Positions 14,701 to 27,689 of a stretch of 64,000 nt of DNA are shown here, in pieces. The translations under genes were made by a program, and so were the position numbers. This stretch comes from Siphonodentalium dalli (taxonomy: Eukaryota > Mollusca > Scaphopoda > Gadilida > Siphonodentaliidae). The notes under the pieces are model-generated. The model had not been told where the DNA came from. It was given only the letters and a program-made list of their open reading frames with translations, and made no database searches. How positions within the stretch are numbered: the first letter of the stretch is position 1; every line of letters starts with the position of its first letter. The DNA lies in assembly GCA_032622095.1 (NCBI GenBank), contig CP136068.1:62332025-62396024 (forward strand). The letters run 5' to 3'.

Positions 14701-15072
14701 ATGAGTTCCTCCCTATCCACTCTTATATGAGTTCCTGCATGTCCACTCTTATATGAGTCCCAGCCTGTCCACTCTTATATGAATTCCTGCATGTCCACTC
14801 TTATATGAGTTCTTCCATGTCCACTCTTATATGAGTTCCTCCCTGTCAACTCTTATGGGTTCCTCCCTGTACACTGTTATATGAGTACCTGCCTGTCCAC
14901 TCTTATATGAGTTGCAGCCTGTCTACTCTTATATGAATTACTCCCTGTCCACTCTTATATGAGTTCCCCCCTGTCCACTCTTATATTAGTTCCTCCCTGT
15001 TCTCTCTTATATTAGTTCCTCCCTGTACACTCATATATTAATTCCTCCCTGTCCTCTCTTATATGAGTTCCT
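8744..15072. repeat. ~8 kb super-repeat, copy 2 (one internal deletion)
   Basis: Second copy of 1-7100. Relative to copy 1 it lacks about 0.8 kb at the 10438 junction. It has lost two units (52 bp) near 8820 and gained a two-unit duplication near 9060-9165. The offset moves 8743, 8691, then back to 8743, which is exactly 52 each way. There is a 1-bp loss near 10548 (TTTTCACTC). Similarity stops at 15073, where position 7101 carries G and position 15073 carries C, and the following units differ. The indels fall mainly in whole units, as expected from unequal exchange or slippage. Confidence 0.85.
14398..14422 (-). mobile_element. ~25-bp retroposon 3'-end scrap (copy 2)
   Basis: Same sequence and same flanking units as the scrap at 6426, exactly 7972 bp downstream. 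It was carried by the ~8 kb satellite duplication and is not a second insertion. Confidence 0.5.
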
Positions 15073-17373
15073 CCCTGTCCACTCTTATATGAGTTGCTGC
15101 CTGTCCACTCGTATATGAGTTTCAGCCTGTCCACTCTTATGAGTTCCTCCATGTCCACTCTTATGAGTTCCTCCCTGTCCACTCTTATATGAGTTCCTGC
15201 CTGTCCACTCTTATGAGTTCCAGCCTGTCCACTATTATGAGTTCCAGCCTGTCCACTCTTATATGAGTTCCTCCCTGTCCACTCTTATATTAGTTCCTCC
15301 CTGTCCACTCTTATATTAGTTCCTCCCTGTGCACTCTTATATTAGTTCCTCCCTGTCCACTCTTATATTAGTTCCTCCCTGTCCACTCTTATATTAGTTC
15401 CTCCATGTACACTCATATATTAGTTCCTCCCTGTCCTCTCTTATGAGTTCCTCCCTGTCCACTATTATATGAGTTGCTGCCTGTCCACTCGTATATGAGT
15501 TCCAGCCTGTCCACTCGTGTATGAGTTCCTGCCTGTCCACTCTTATGAGTTCCTCCATGTCCACTCTTATGAGCTCCTCCCTGTCCACTCTTATGAGTTC
15601 CTCCCTGTCCACTATTATATGAGTTCCTGCCTGTCCCTTCTTATATGAGTTCCAGCCTGTCCACTCTTATATGAGTTCCTGCCTGTCCACTCTTATATGA
15701 GTTCCTCCCTGTCCACTTTATATGAGTTCATCCCTGTCCACTCTTATATGAGTTCCTGCCTGTCCACTCTTATATGAGTTCCTCCTTGTCCACTCTTATG
15801 AGTTCCTCCCTGTCCACTCTTATATGAGTTTCTCCATGTCCACTCTTATATGAGTTCTTCCCTGACCACTCTTATATGAGTTCCTGCCTGTCCACTCTTA
15901 TATGAGTTCCCCCTGTCTACTCTTATGAGTTCCTCCCTGTCCACTCTTATATGATTTCCCCTGTCCACTCTTATATGAGTTCCTCATTTCCACTCTTATA
16001 TGAGTTCCTCCCAGTCCACTCTTATATGAGTTGCTGCCTGTCCACTATTATATGAGTCCCAGCCTGTCCACTCTTGAGTGAATTCCTGCATGTCCACTCT
16101 TATATGAGTTCTTCCCTGTCCACTCTTATATGAGTTCCTCCCTGTCCACTCTTATATGAGTTCCTCCCTGTCCACTCTTATATGAGTTGCTGCCTGTCCA
16201 CTATTATATGAGTTCCAGTATGTCCACTCTTATATGAGTTCCTCATTTTCCACTCTTATATGAGTTCCTCATTTTCCACTCCTATATGAGTTCCTCCCAG
16301 TTCACTCATATATGAGTTGCTGCCTGTCCACTATTATATGAGTCCCAGCCTGTCCACTCTTGTGTGAATTCCTGCATGTCCACTCTTATATGAGTTCTTC
16401 CCTGTCCACTCTTATATGAGTTCCTCCCTGTCCACTCTTATATGAGTTCCTCCCTGTCCACTCTTATATGAGTTGCTGCCTTCCACTCTTATATAAGTTC
16501 CTCCCTGTCCACTCTTATATTAGTTCCTCCCTGCCCACTCTTATATTAGTTCCTCCCTGTCCACTCATATATTAGTTCCTCCCTGTCCTCTCTTATATGA
16601 GATCCTCCCTGTCCACTCTTATATGAGTTGGACCTGTATACTCTTATATGAGTTCCTCCCTGTCCATTCTTATGAGTTGCTGACTGTCAACTCTTATATG
16701 AGTTCCTCCTTGTCCACCCTTATATGAGTTGCTGCCTGCCACTATTATATGAGTTCATCCATGTCCACTCTTATATGAGTTTCTGTCTGTACACTCTTAT
16801 ATGAGTTCTTCCCTGTCCACTCTTATATGAGTTGCTGAGTGTCCACTCTTATATCAGTTCCTGCCTGTCCACTCTTATATGAGTTCCTCCCTGTCCACTC
16901 TTATATGAGTTGCTGCCTGCCACTATTATATGAGTTCATCCATGTCCACTCTTATATGAGATGCTGTCTGTCCACTCTTATATGAGTTCCTCCCTGTCCA
17001 CTCTTATATGAGTTGGACCTGTATACTCTTATATGAGTTCCTCCCTGTCCACTCTTATATGAGTTCCTGCATGTCCACTCTTATATGAGTCCCAGCCTGT
17101 CACTCTTATATGAATTCCTGCATGTCCACTCTTATATGAGTTCTTCCCTGTCCACTCTTATATGAGTTCCTCCCTGTCAACTCTTATGAGTTCCTCCCTG
17201 TACACTGTTATATGAGTTCCTGCCTGTCCACTCTTATATGAGTTGCTGCCTGTCCACCCTTATATGAGTTCCTCCCTGTCCACTCTTATATGAGTTCCTC
17301 CCTGTCCACTCTTATATTAGTTCCTCCCTGTCCACTCTTATATTAGTTCCTCCCTGTACACTCATATATTAAT
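15043..17373. repeat. ~2.3 kb higher-order repeat, copy 1
   Basis: Marked by the rare TATATTAAT unit, which ends at 15042, 17373 and 19681, giving spacings of 2331 and 2308. Each marker is followed by the same run: a CCTCTC unit, a plain unit, a GCTGCCT unit, then ACTCGTATATG. The rare CTCTTGAGTG unit at 16071 recurs near 18558. Variant order is shared but differs locally by insertions and losses of whole units. Confidence 0.7.
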
Positions 17374-19681
17374 TCCTCCCCGTCCTCTCTTATATGAGTT
17401 CCTCCCTGTCCACTCTTATATGAGTTGCTGCCTGTCCACTCGTATATGAGTTCCAGCCTGTCCACTCTTATGAGTTCCTCCATGTCCACTCTTATGAGTT
17501 CCTCCCTGTCCACTCTTATATGAGTTCCTGCCTGTCCACTCTTATGAGTTCCAGCTTGTCCACTCTTATGAGTTCCAGCCTGTCCACTCTTATATGAGTT
17601 CCTCCCTGTCCACTCTTATATTAGTTCCTCCCTGTCCACTCTTATATTAGTTCCTCCCTGTCCACTCTTATATTAGTTCCTCCCTGTCCACTCTTATATT
17701 AGTTCCTCCCTGTCCACTCTTATATTAGTTCCTCCCTGTCCACTCTTATATTAGTTCCTCCATGTACACTCATATATTAGTTCCTCCCTGTCCTCTCTTA
17801 TGAGTTCCTCCCTGTCCACAATTATATGAGTTGCTGCCTGTCCACTCGTATATGAGTTCCAGCCTGTCCACTCGTATATGAGTTCCAGCCTGTCCACTCT
17901 TGTATGAGTTCCTGCCTGTCCACTCTTATGAGTTCCTCCATGTCCACTCTTATGAGTTCCTCCCTGTCCACTCTTATGAGTTCCTCCCTGTCCACTCTTA
18001 TATGAGTTCCTGCCTGTCCCTTCTTATATGAGTTCCAGCCTGTCCACTCTTATGTGAGTTCCTGCCTGTCCACTCTTATATGAGTTCCTCCCTGTCCACT
18101 TTATATGAGTTCCTCCCTGTCCACTCTTATATGAGTTCCTCCTTGTCCACTCTTATAAGAGTTGCTCCCTGTCCATTCTTTTATGAGTTTCTCCCTGTCC
18201 ACTCAAATATGAGTTCCTCCCTGACCACTCTTATATGTGTTCCTGCCTGTCCACTCTTATATGAGTTCTTCCCAGTCCACTCTTATGAGATCCTCCCTGT
18301 CCACTCTTATATGAGTTTCTCCATGTCCACTCTTATATGAGTTCCTCCCTGACCAATCTTATATGAGTTCCTGCCTGTCCACTCTTATATGAGTTCCCCC
18401 TGTCTACTCTTATGAGTTCCACCCTGTCCACTCTTATATGAGTTCCCCTGTCCACTCTTATATGAGTTCCTCATTTCCACTCTTATATGAGTTCCTCCCA
18501 GTCCACTCTTATATGAGTTGCTGCCTGTCCACTATTATATGAGTCCCAGCCTGTCCACTCTTGAGTGAATTCCTGCATGTCCACTCTTATATGAGTTCTT
18601 CCCTGTCCACTCTTATATGAGTTCCTCCCTGTCCACTCTTATATGAGTTCCTCCCTGTCCACTCTTATATGAGTTGCTGCCTGTCCACTATTATATGAGT
18701 TCCAGTCTGTCCACTCTTATATGAGTTCCTCATTGTCCACTCTTATATGAGTTCCTCATTGTCCACTCTTATATGAGTTCCTCCCATTCCACTCTTATAT
18801 GAGTTGCTGCCTGTCCACTATTATATGAGTCCCAGCCTGTCCACTCTTGTGTGAATTCCTGCATGTCCACTCTTATATGAGTTCTTCCCTGTCCACTCTT
18901 ATATGAGTTCCTCCCTGTCCACTCTTATATGAGTTCCTCCCTGTCCACTCTTATATGAGTTCCTGCCTGTCCACTCTTATATGAGTTGCTGCCTGTCCAC
19001 TCTTATATAAGTTCCTCCCTATCCACTCTTATATTAGTTCCTCCCTGCCCACTCTTATATTAGTTCCTCCCTGTCCACTCATATATTAGTTCCTCCCTGT
19101 CCTCTCTTATATGAGATCCTCCCTGTCCACTCTTATATCAGTTGGACCTGTATACTCTTATATGAGTTCCTCCCTGTCCACTCTTATGAGTTGCTGACTG
19201 TCAACTCTTATATGAGTTCCTCCTTGTCCACTCTTATATGAGTTGCTGCCTGCCACTATTATATGAGTTCATCCATGTCCACTCTTATATGAGTTTCTGT
19301 CTGTACACTCTTATATGAGTTCCTCCCTGTCCACTCTTATATGAGTTGCTGAGTGTCCACTCTTATATCAGTTCCTGCCTGTCCACTCTTATATCAGTTC
19401 CTGCCTGTCCACTCTTATATGAGTTCCTGCATGTCCACTCTTATATGAGTCCCAGTCTGTCACACTTATATGAGTTCTTCCCTGTCCACTCTTATGAGTT
19501 CCTCCCTGTACACTGTTATATGAGTTCCTGCCTGTCCACTCTTATATGAGTTGCTTCCTGTCCACCATTATATGAGTTCCTCCCTGTCCACTCTTATATG
19601 AGTTCCTCCCTGTCCACTCTTATATTAGTTCCTCCCTGTCCACTCTTATATTAGTTCCTCCCTGTACACTCATATATTAAT
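17374..19681. repeat. ~2.3 kb higher-order repeat, copy 2
   Basis: Second copy of the block at 15043. A shorter, more divergent relative follows, with TATATTAAT markers ending at 21112 and 22480 (spacings 1431 and 1368). Near 17600-17760 it contains a run of consecutive nearly identical CTTATATTAG units, a locally homogenised subfamily also seen at about 4033-4200, 9770-9930, 22780-22890 and 31390-31550. Confidence 0.7.
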
Positions 19682-21899
19682 TCCTCCCTGTCCTCTCTTA
19701 TATGAGTTCCTCCCTGTCCACTCTTATATGAGTTGCTGCCTGTCCACTCGTATATGAGTTCCAGCCTGTCCACTCTTATGAGTTCCTCCATGTCCACTCT
19801 TATGAGTTCCTCCCTGTCCACTCTTATATTAGTTCCTGCCTGTCCACTCTTATGAGTTCCAGCCTGTCCACTCTTATGAGTTCCAGCCTGTCCACTCTTA
19901 TATGAGTTCCCCCCTGTCCACTCTTATATTAGTTCCTCCCTATCCACTCTTATATTAGTTCCTCCCTGTCCACTCTTATATTAGTTCCTCCCTGTCCACT
20001 CTTATATTAGTTCCTCCCTGTCCACTCTTATATTAGTTCCTCCATGTACACTCATATATTAGTTCCTCCCTGTCCTCTCTTATGAGTTCCTCCCTGTACA
20101 CTATTATATGAGTTGCTGCCTGTCCACTCGTATATGAGTTCCAGCCTGTCCACTCGTATATGAGTTCCAGCCTGTCCACTCTTATATGAGTTCCTGCCTG
20201 TCCACTATTATGAGTTCCTCCATGTCCACTCTTATGAGTTCCTACCTGTCCACTCTTATGAGTTCCTCCCTGTCCACTCTTATATGAGTTCCTGCCTGTC
20301 CACTCTTATATGAGTTCCAGCCTGTCCGCTCTTATATGAGTTCCTGCCTGTCCACTCTTATATGAGTTCCCCCCTGTCCACTTTATATGAGTTCCTCCCT
20401 GTCCACTCTTATGTGAGTTCCTGCCTGTCCACTCTTATATGAGTTCCTCCCTGTCCACTCTTATATGAGTTGGACCTGTATACTCTTATATGAGTTCCTC
20501 CCTGTCCACTCTTATGAGTTGCTGACTGTCAACTCTTATATGAGTTACTCCCTGTCCACTCTTATATGAGTTGCTGCCTGCCACTATTATATGAGTTCAT
20601 CCATGTCCACTCTTATATGAGTTTCTGTCTGTACACTCTTATATGAGTTCCTCCCTGTCCACTCTTATATGAGTTGCTGAGTGTCCACTCTTATATCAGT
20701 TCCTGCCTGTCCACTCTTATATGAGTTCCTCCCTGTCCACTCTTATATGAGTTGGACCTGTATACTCTTATATGAGTTCCTCCCTGTCCACTCTTATATG
20801 AGTTGCTGCATGTCCACTCTTATATCAGTCCCAGCCTGTCACTCTTATATGAATTCCTGCATGTCCACTCTTATATGAGTTCTTCCCTGTCCACTCTTAT
20901 ATGAGTTCCTCCCTGTCAACTCGTATGAGTTCCTCCCTGTACACTGTTATACGAGTTCCTGCCTGTCCACTCTTATATGAGTTGCTGCCTGTCCACCCTT
21001 ATATGAGTTCCTCCCTGTTCACTCTTATATGAGTTCCTTCCTGTCCACTCTTATATAAGTTCCTCCCTGTCCACTCTTATATTAGTTCCTCCCTGTACAC
21101 TCATATATTAATTCCTCCCTGTCCTCTCTTATATGAGTTCCTCCCTGTCCACTCTTATATGAGTTGCTGCCTGTCCACTCGTATATGAGTACCAGCCTGT
21201 CCACTCTTTTATGAGTTCCTGCCTGTCCACTCTTATATGAGTTCCTCCCTGTCCACTTTATATGAGTTCCTCCCTGTCCACTCTTATGTGAGTTCCTGCC
21301 TGTCCACTCTTATATGAGTTCCTCCTTGTCCACTCTTATATGAGTTGCTCCCTGTCCATTCTTTTATGAGTTTCTCCCTGTCCACTCAAATATGAGTTCC
21401 TCCCTGACCACTCTTATATGTGTTCCTGCCTGTCCACTCTTATATGAGTTGCTCCCTGTCCATTCTTTTATGAGTTTCTCCCTGTCCACTCAAATATGAG
21501 TTCCTCCCTGACCACTCTTATATGAGTTCCTCCCTGACCACTCTTATGTATTCCTGCCTGTCCACTCTTATATGAGTTCTTGCCTGTCCACTCTTATATG
21601 AGTTCCTGCCTGTCCACTCTTATATGGGTTCCTCCCTGTCCACTCTTATATGAGTTCCTCCCTGTCCACTCTTATATGAGTTCCTCCCTGTCCACTCTTA
21701 TATGAGTTCCTCCCTGTCCACTCTTATGAGTTCCTCCCTGTCCACTCTAATATGAGTTCCTCCCTGTCCATCTTATATGAGTTCCTCCCTGTCCACTCTA
21801 ATATGAGTTCCTCCCTGTTCACTCTTATATGAGTTCCTGCCTGTCCACTCTTATATTAGTTCCTCTCTGTCCACTCTTATATGAGTTCCTCCCTGTCCA

Positions 21900-24764
21900 C
21901 TCTTATATGAGTTCCTCCCTGTCCACTCGTATATGAGTTCCTGCGTGTCCACTCTTATATGAGTTCCTGCGTGTCCCCTCTTATATGAGTTGCTCCCTGT
22001 CCACTCTTATATGAGTTCCTCCCTGACCACTCTTTTATGAGTTGCTCCCTGTCCACTCTTTTATGAGTTGCTCCCTGTCCACTCTTTTATGTGTTCCTCC
22101 CTGTCCACTCTTATATGAGTTGGACCTGTATACTCTTATATGAGTTCCTCCCTGTCCACTCTTATATGAGTTCCTGCATGTCCACACTTATATGAGTCCC
22201 AGCCTGTCACTCTTATATGAATTCCTGCATGTCCAATCTTATATGAGTTCTTCCCTGTCCACTCTTATATGAGTTCCTCCCTGTCAACTCTTATGAGTTC
22301 CTCCCTGTAAACTGTTATATGAGTTCCTGCCTGTCCACTCTTATATGAGTTGCTGCCTGTCCACTCTTATATGAGATCCTCCCTGTCCACTCTTATATGA
22401 GTTCCTCCCTGTCCACTCTTATATTACTTCCTCCCTGTCCACTCTTATATTAGTTCCTCCCTGTACACTCATATATTAATTTCTCCATGTCCTCTCTTAT
22501 ATGAGTTCCTCCCTGTCCACTCTTATATGAGTTGCTGCCTGTCCACTCGTATATGAGATCCAGCCTGTCCACTCTTATGAGTTCCTCCATGTCCATTCTT
22601 ATGAGTTCCTCCCGGTCCACTCTTATATGAGTTCCTGCCTGTCCACTCTTATGAGTTCCAGCCTGTCCACTCTTATGAGTTCCAGCCTGTCCACTCTTAT
22701 ATGAGTTCCACCCTGTCCACTCTTATATTAGTTCCAGCCTGTCCACTCTTATATGAGTTCCACCCTGTCCACTCTTATATTAGTTCCTCCCTGTCCACTC
22801 TTATATTAGTTCCTCCCTGTCCACTCTTATATTAGTTCCTCCCTGTCCACTCTTATATTAGTTCCTCCCTGTCCACTCTTATATTAGTTCCTCCATGTAC
22901 ACTCATATATTAGTTCCTCCCTGTCCTCTCTTATGAGTTCCTCCCTGTCCACTATTATATGAGTTGCTGCCTGTCCACTCGTATATGAGTTCCAGCCTGT
23001 CCACTCGTATATGAGTTCCAGCCTGTCCACTCTTATATGAGTTCCTGCCTGTCCACTCTTAAGAGTTCCTCCATGTCCACTCCTATGAGTTCCTCCCTGT
23101 CCACTCTTATGAGTTCCTCCCTGTCCACTCTTATATGAGTTCTTCCCTGTCCACTCTTATATGAGTTCCTCACTGTCAACTCTTATGAGTTCCTCCCTGT
23201 ACACTGCTATTTGAGTTCCTGCCTGTCCACTCTTATATGAGTTCCTGCCTGTCCACTCTTATGTGAGTTCCTGCATGTCCACTCTTATATGAGTTCTTCC
23301 CTGTCCACTCTGATATGAGTTCCTCACTGTCAACTCTTATGAGTTCCTCCCTGTACACGGCTATATGAGTTCCTGCCTGTCCACTCTTATATGAGTTCCT
23401 GCCTGTCCACTCTTATATGAGTTCCTGCCTGTCCACTCTTATATGGGTTCCTCCCTGTCCACTCTTATATGAGATCCTCCCTGTCCACTCTTATATGAGT
23501 TCCTCCCTGTCCACTCTTATATGAGTTCCTCCCTGTCCACTCTTATTTGAGTTCTTCCCTGTCCACTCTTATATTATTTCCTCCCTGTCCTCTCTTATAT
23601 TATTTCCTCCCTGTCCTCTCTTATATGAGTTCCTCCCTGTCCACTCTTATATGAGAAGCTGCCTGTCCATTCGTATATGATTTCCAGCCTGTCCACTCTT
23701 ATGAGTTCCTCCATGTCCACTCTTATGAGTTCCAGCCTGTCCACTCTTATATGAGTTCCTGACTGTCCACTCTTATGAGTTCCAGCCTGTCCACTCTTAT
23801 GAGTTCCAGCCTGTCCACTCTTATAAGAGTTCCTCCCTGTCCACTCTTATATTAGTTTCTCCCTGTCCTCTCTTATATTAGTTCCTCCCTGTCCACTCTT
23901 ATATTAGTTCCTCCCTGTCCACTCTTATATTAGTTCCTCCCTGTCCACTCTTATATTAGTTCCTCCCTGTCCACTCTTATGTTAGTTCCTCCATGTACAC
24001 TCATATATTAGTTCCTCCCTGTCCTCTCTTATGAGTTCCTCCCTGTCCACTATTATATGAGTTGCTGCCTGTCCACTCGTATATGAGTTCCAGCCTGTCC
24101 ACTCGTATATGAGTTCCAGCCTGTTCACTCTTATATGAGTTCCTGCCTGTCCACTCGTATATGAGTTCCTGCCTGTCCACTCTTATGAGTTTCTCCATGT
24201 CCACTCTTATGAGTTCCTCCCAGTCCACTCTTATGAGTTCCTCCCTGTCCACTCTTATATGAGTTCCTGCCTGTCCACTCTTATATGAGTTCCAGCCTGT
24301 CCACTCTTATATGAGTTCCTGCCTGTCCACTCTTATATGAGTTCCTCCCTGTCCACTTTATATGAGTTCCTCCCTGTCCACTCTTATATGGGTTCCTGCC
24401 TGTCCTCTCTTATATGAGTTCCCCCTTGTCCACTCTTATATGAGTTGCTCCCTGTCAATTCTTTTATGAGTTTCTCCCTGTCCACTCAAATATCAGTTCC
24501 TCCCTGACCACTCTTATATGTGTTCCTGCCTGTCCACTCTTATATGAGTTCCTGCCAGTCCACTCTTATGAGTTCCTCCCTGTCCACTCTTATATGAGTT
24601 TCTCAATGTCCACTCTTATATGAGTTCCTGCCTGTCCACTCTTATATGAGTTCCCCCTGTCTACTCTTATAAGTTCCTCCCTGTCCAATCTTATATGAGT
24701 TCCCCCTGTCCACTCTTATATGAGTTCGTCCATGTCCACTCTTATATGAGTTCCTCCATGTCCA
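21900..24764. repeat. 2.86 kb higher-order repeat, copy 1
   Basis: Tandem duplication with a fixed offset of 2865 bp over its first part. The rare CTGCGTGTCCCCTC unit at 21968 recurs at 24833, TTTATGTGTTCC at 22088 recurs at 24953, and AGCCTGTCACTC at 22201 recurs at 25066. Later in the copy the offset falls to 2839, one unit less. Few substitutions separate the copies, which suggests a recent event. Boundaries are judged from where variant order stops agreeing and are good to about one unit. Confidence 0.82.
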
Positions 24765-27603
24765 CTCTTATATGAGTTCCTCCCTGTCCACTCGTATATG
24801 AGTTCCTGCGTGTCCACTCTTATATGAGTTCCTGCGTGTCCCCTCTTATATGAGTTGCTCCCTGTCCACTCTTATATGAGTTCCTCCCTGACCACTCTTT
24901 TATGAGTTGCTCCCTGTCCACTCTTTTATGAGTTGCTCCCTGTCCACTCTTTTATGTGTTCCTCCCTGTCCACTCTTATATGAGTTGGACCTGTATACTC
25001 TTATATGAGTTCCTCCCTGTCCACTCTTATATGAGTTCCTGCATGTCCACACTTATATGAGTCCCAGCCTGTCACTCTTATATGAATTCCTGCATGTCCA
25101 CTCTTATATGAGTTCTTCCCTGTCCACTCTTATATGAGTTCCTCCCTGTCAACTCTTATGAGTTCCTCCCTGTAAACTGTTATATGAGTTCCTGCCTGTC
25201 CACTCTTATATGAGTTGCTGCCTGTCCACTCTTATATGAGATCCTCCCTGTCCACTCTTATATGAGTTCCTCCCTGTCCACTCTTATATTAGTACCTCCC
25301 TGTCCACTCTTATATTAGTTCCTCCCTGTACACTCATATATTAATTTCTCCATGTCCTCTCTTATATGAGTTCCTCCCTGTCCACTCTTATATGAGTTGC
25401 TGCCTGTCCACTCGTATATGAGATCCAGCCTGTCCACTCTTATGAGTTCCTCCATGTCCACTCTTATGAGTTCCTCCCTGTCCACTCTTATATGAGTTCC
25501 TGCCTGTCCACTCTTATGAGTTCCAGCCTGTCCACTCTTATGAGTTCCAGCCTGTCCACTCTTATATGAGTTCCACCCTGTCCACTCTTATATTAGTTCC
25601 AGCCTGTCCACTCTTATATGAGTTCCACCCTGTCCACTCTTATATTAGTTCCTCCCTGTCCACTCTTATATTAGTTCCTCCCTGTCCACTCTTATATTAG
25701 TTCCTCCCTGTCCACTCTTATATTAGTTCCTCCCTGTCCACTCTTATATTAGTTCCTCCATGTACACTCATATATTAGTTCCTCCCTGTCCTCTCTTATG
25801 AGTTCCTCCCTGTCCACTATTATATGAGTTGCTGCCTGTCCACTCGTATATGAGTTCCAGCCTGTCCACTCGTATATGAGTTCCAGCCTGTCCACTCTTA
25901 TATGAGTTCCTGCCTGTCCACTCTTAAGAGTTCCTCCATGTCCACTCCTATGAGTTCCTCCCTGTCCACTCTTATGAGTTCCTCCCTGTCCACTCTTATA
26001 TGAGTTCTTCCCTGTCCACTCTTATATGAGTTCCTCACTGTCAACTCTTATGAGTTCCTCCCTGTACACTGCTATTTGAGTTCCTGCCTGTCCACTCTTA
26101 TATGAGTTCCTGCCTGTCCACTCTTATGTGAGTTCCTGCATGTCCACTCTTATATGAGTTCTTCACTGTCCACTCTGATATGAGTTCCTCACTGTCAACT
26201 CTTATGAGTTCCTCCCTGTACACTGCTATATGAGTTCCTGCCTGTCCACTCTTATATGAGTTCCTGCCTGTCCACTCTTATATGAGTTCCTGCCTGTCCA
26301 CTCTTATATGGGTTCCTCCCTGTCCACTCTTATATGAGATCCTCCCTGTCCACTCTTATATGAGTTCCTCCCTGTCCACTCTTATATGAGTTCCTCCCTG
26401 TCCACTCTTATATGAGTTCTTCCCTGTCCACTCTTATATTATTTCCTCCCTGTCCTCTCTTATATGAGTTCCTCCCTGTCCACTCTTATATGAGATGCTG
26501 CCTGTCCACTCGTATATGATTTCCAGCCTGTCCACTCTTATGAGTTCCTCCATGTCCATTCTTATGAGTTCCAGCCTGTCCACTCTTATATGAGTTCCTG
26601 ACTGTCCACTCTTATGAGTTCCAGCCTGTCCACTCTTATGAGTTCCAGCCTGTCCACTCTTATAAGAGTTCCTCCCTGTCCACTCTTATATTAGTTTCTC
26701 CCTGTCCTCTCTTATATTAGTTCCTCCCTGTCCACTCTTATATTAGTTCCAACCTGTCCACTCTTATATTAGTTCCTCCCTGTCCACTCTAATATTAGTT
26801 CCTCCCTGTCCACTCTTATATTAGTTCCTCCATGTACACTCATATATTAGTTCCTCCCTGTCCTCTCTTATGAGTTCCTCCCTGTCCACTATTATATGAG
26901 TTGCTGCCTGTCCACTCGTATATGAGTTCCAGCCTGTCCACTCGTATATGAGTTCCAGCCTGTCCACTCTTATATGAGTTCCTGCCTGTCCACTCGTATA
27001 TGAGTTCCTGCCTGTCCACTCTTATGAGTTTCTCCATGTCCACTCTTATGAGTTCCTCCCAGTCCACTCTTATGAGTTCCTCCCTGTCCACTCTTATATG
27101 AGTTCCTGCCTGTCCACTCTTATATGAGTTCCAGCCTGTCCACTCTTATATGAGTTCCTGCCTGTCCACTCTTATATGAGTTCCTCCCTGTCCACTTTAT
27201 ATGAGTTCCTCCCTGTCCACTCTTATATGGGTTCCTGCCTGTCCTCTCTTATATGAGTTCCCCCTTGTCCACTCTTATATGAGTTGCTCCCTGTCCATTC
27301 TTTTATGAGTTTCTCCCTGTCCACTCAAATATCAGTTCCTCCCTGACCACTCTTATATGTGTTCCTGCCTGTCCACTCTTATATGAGTTCCTGCCAGTCC
27401 ACTCTTATGAGTTCCTCCCTGTCCACTCTTATATGAGTTTCTCCATGTCCACTCTTATATGAGTTCCTGCCTGTCCACTCTTATATGAGTTCCCCCTGTC
27501 TACTCTTATAAGTTCCTCCCTGTCCAATCTTATATGAGTTCCCCCTGTCCACTCTTATATGAGTTCGTCCATGTCCACTCTTATATGAGTTCCTCCATGT
27601 CCA
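24765..27603. repeat. 2.86 kb higher-order repeat, copy 2
   Basis: Second copy of 21900-24764, one 26-bp unit shorter. It ends where the unit ATGAGAACCTCC and a CCAATC unit begin near 27604. Confidence 0.82.
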
Positions 27604-27689
27604 CCCTTATATGAGAACCTCCCTGTCCAATCTTATATGAGTTGCTGCCTGCCACTCTTATGAGTTCATCCATGTCCACTCTTATATGA

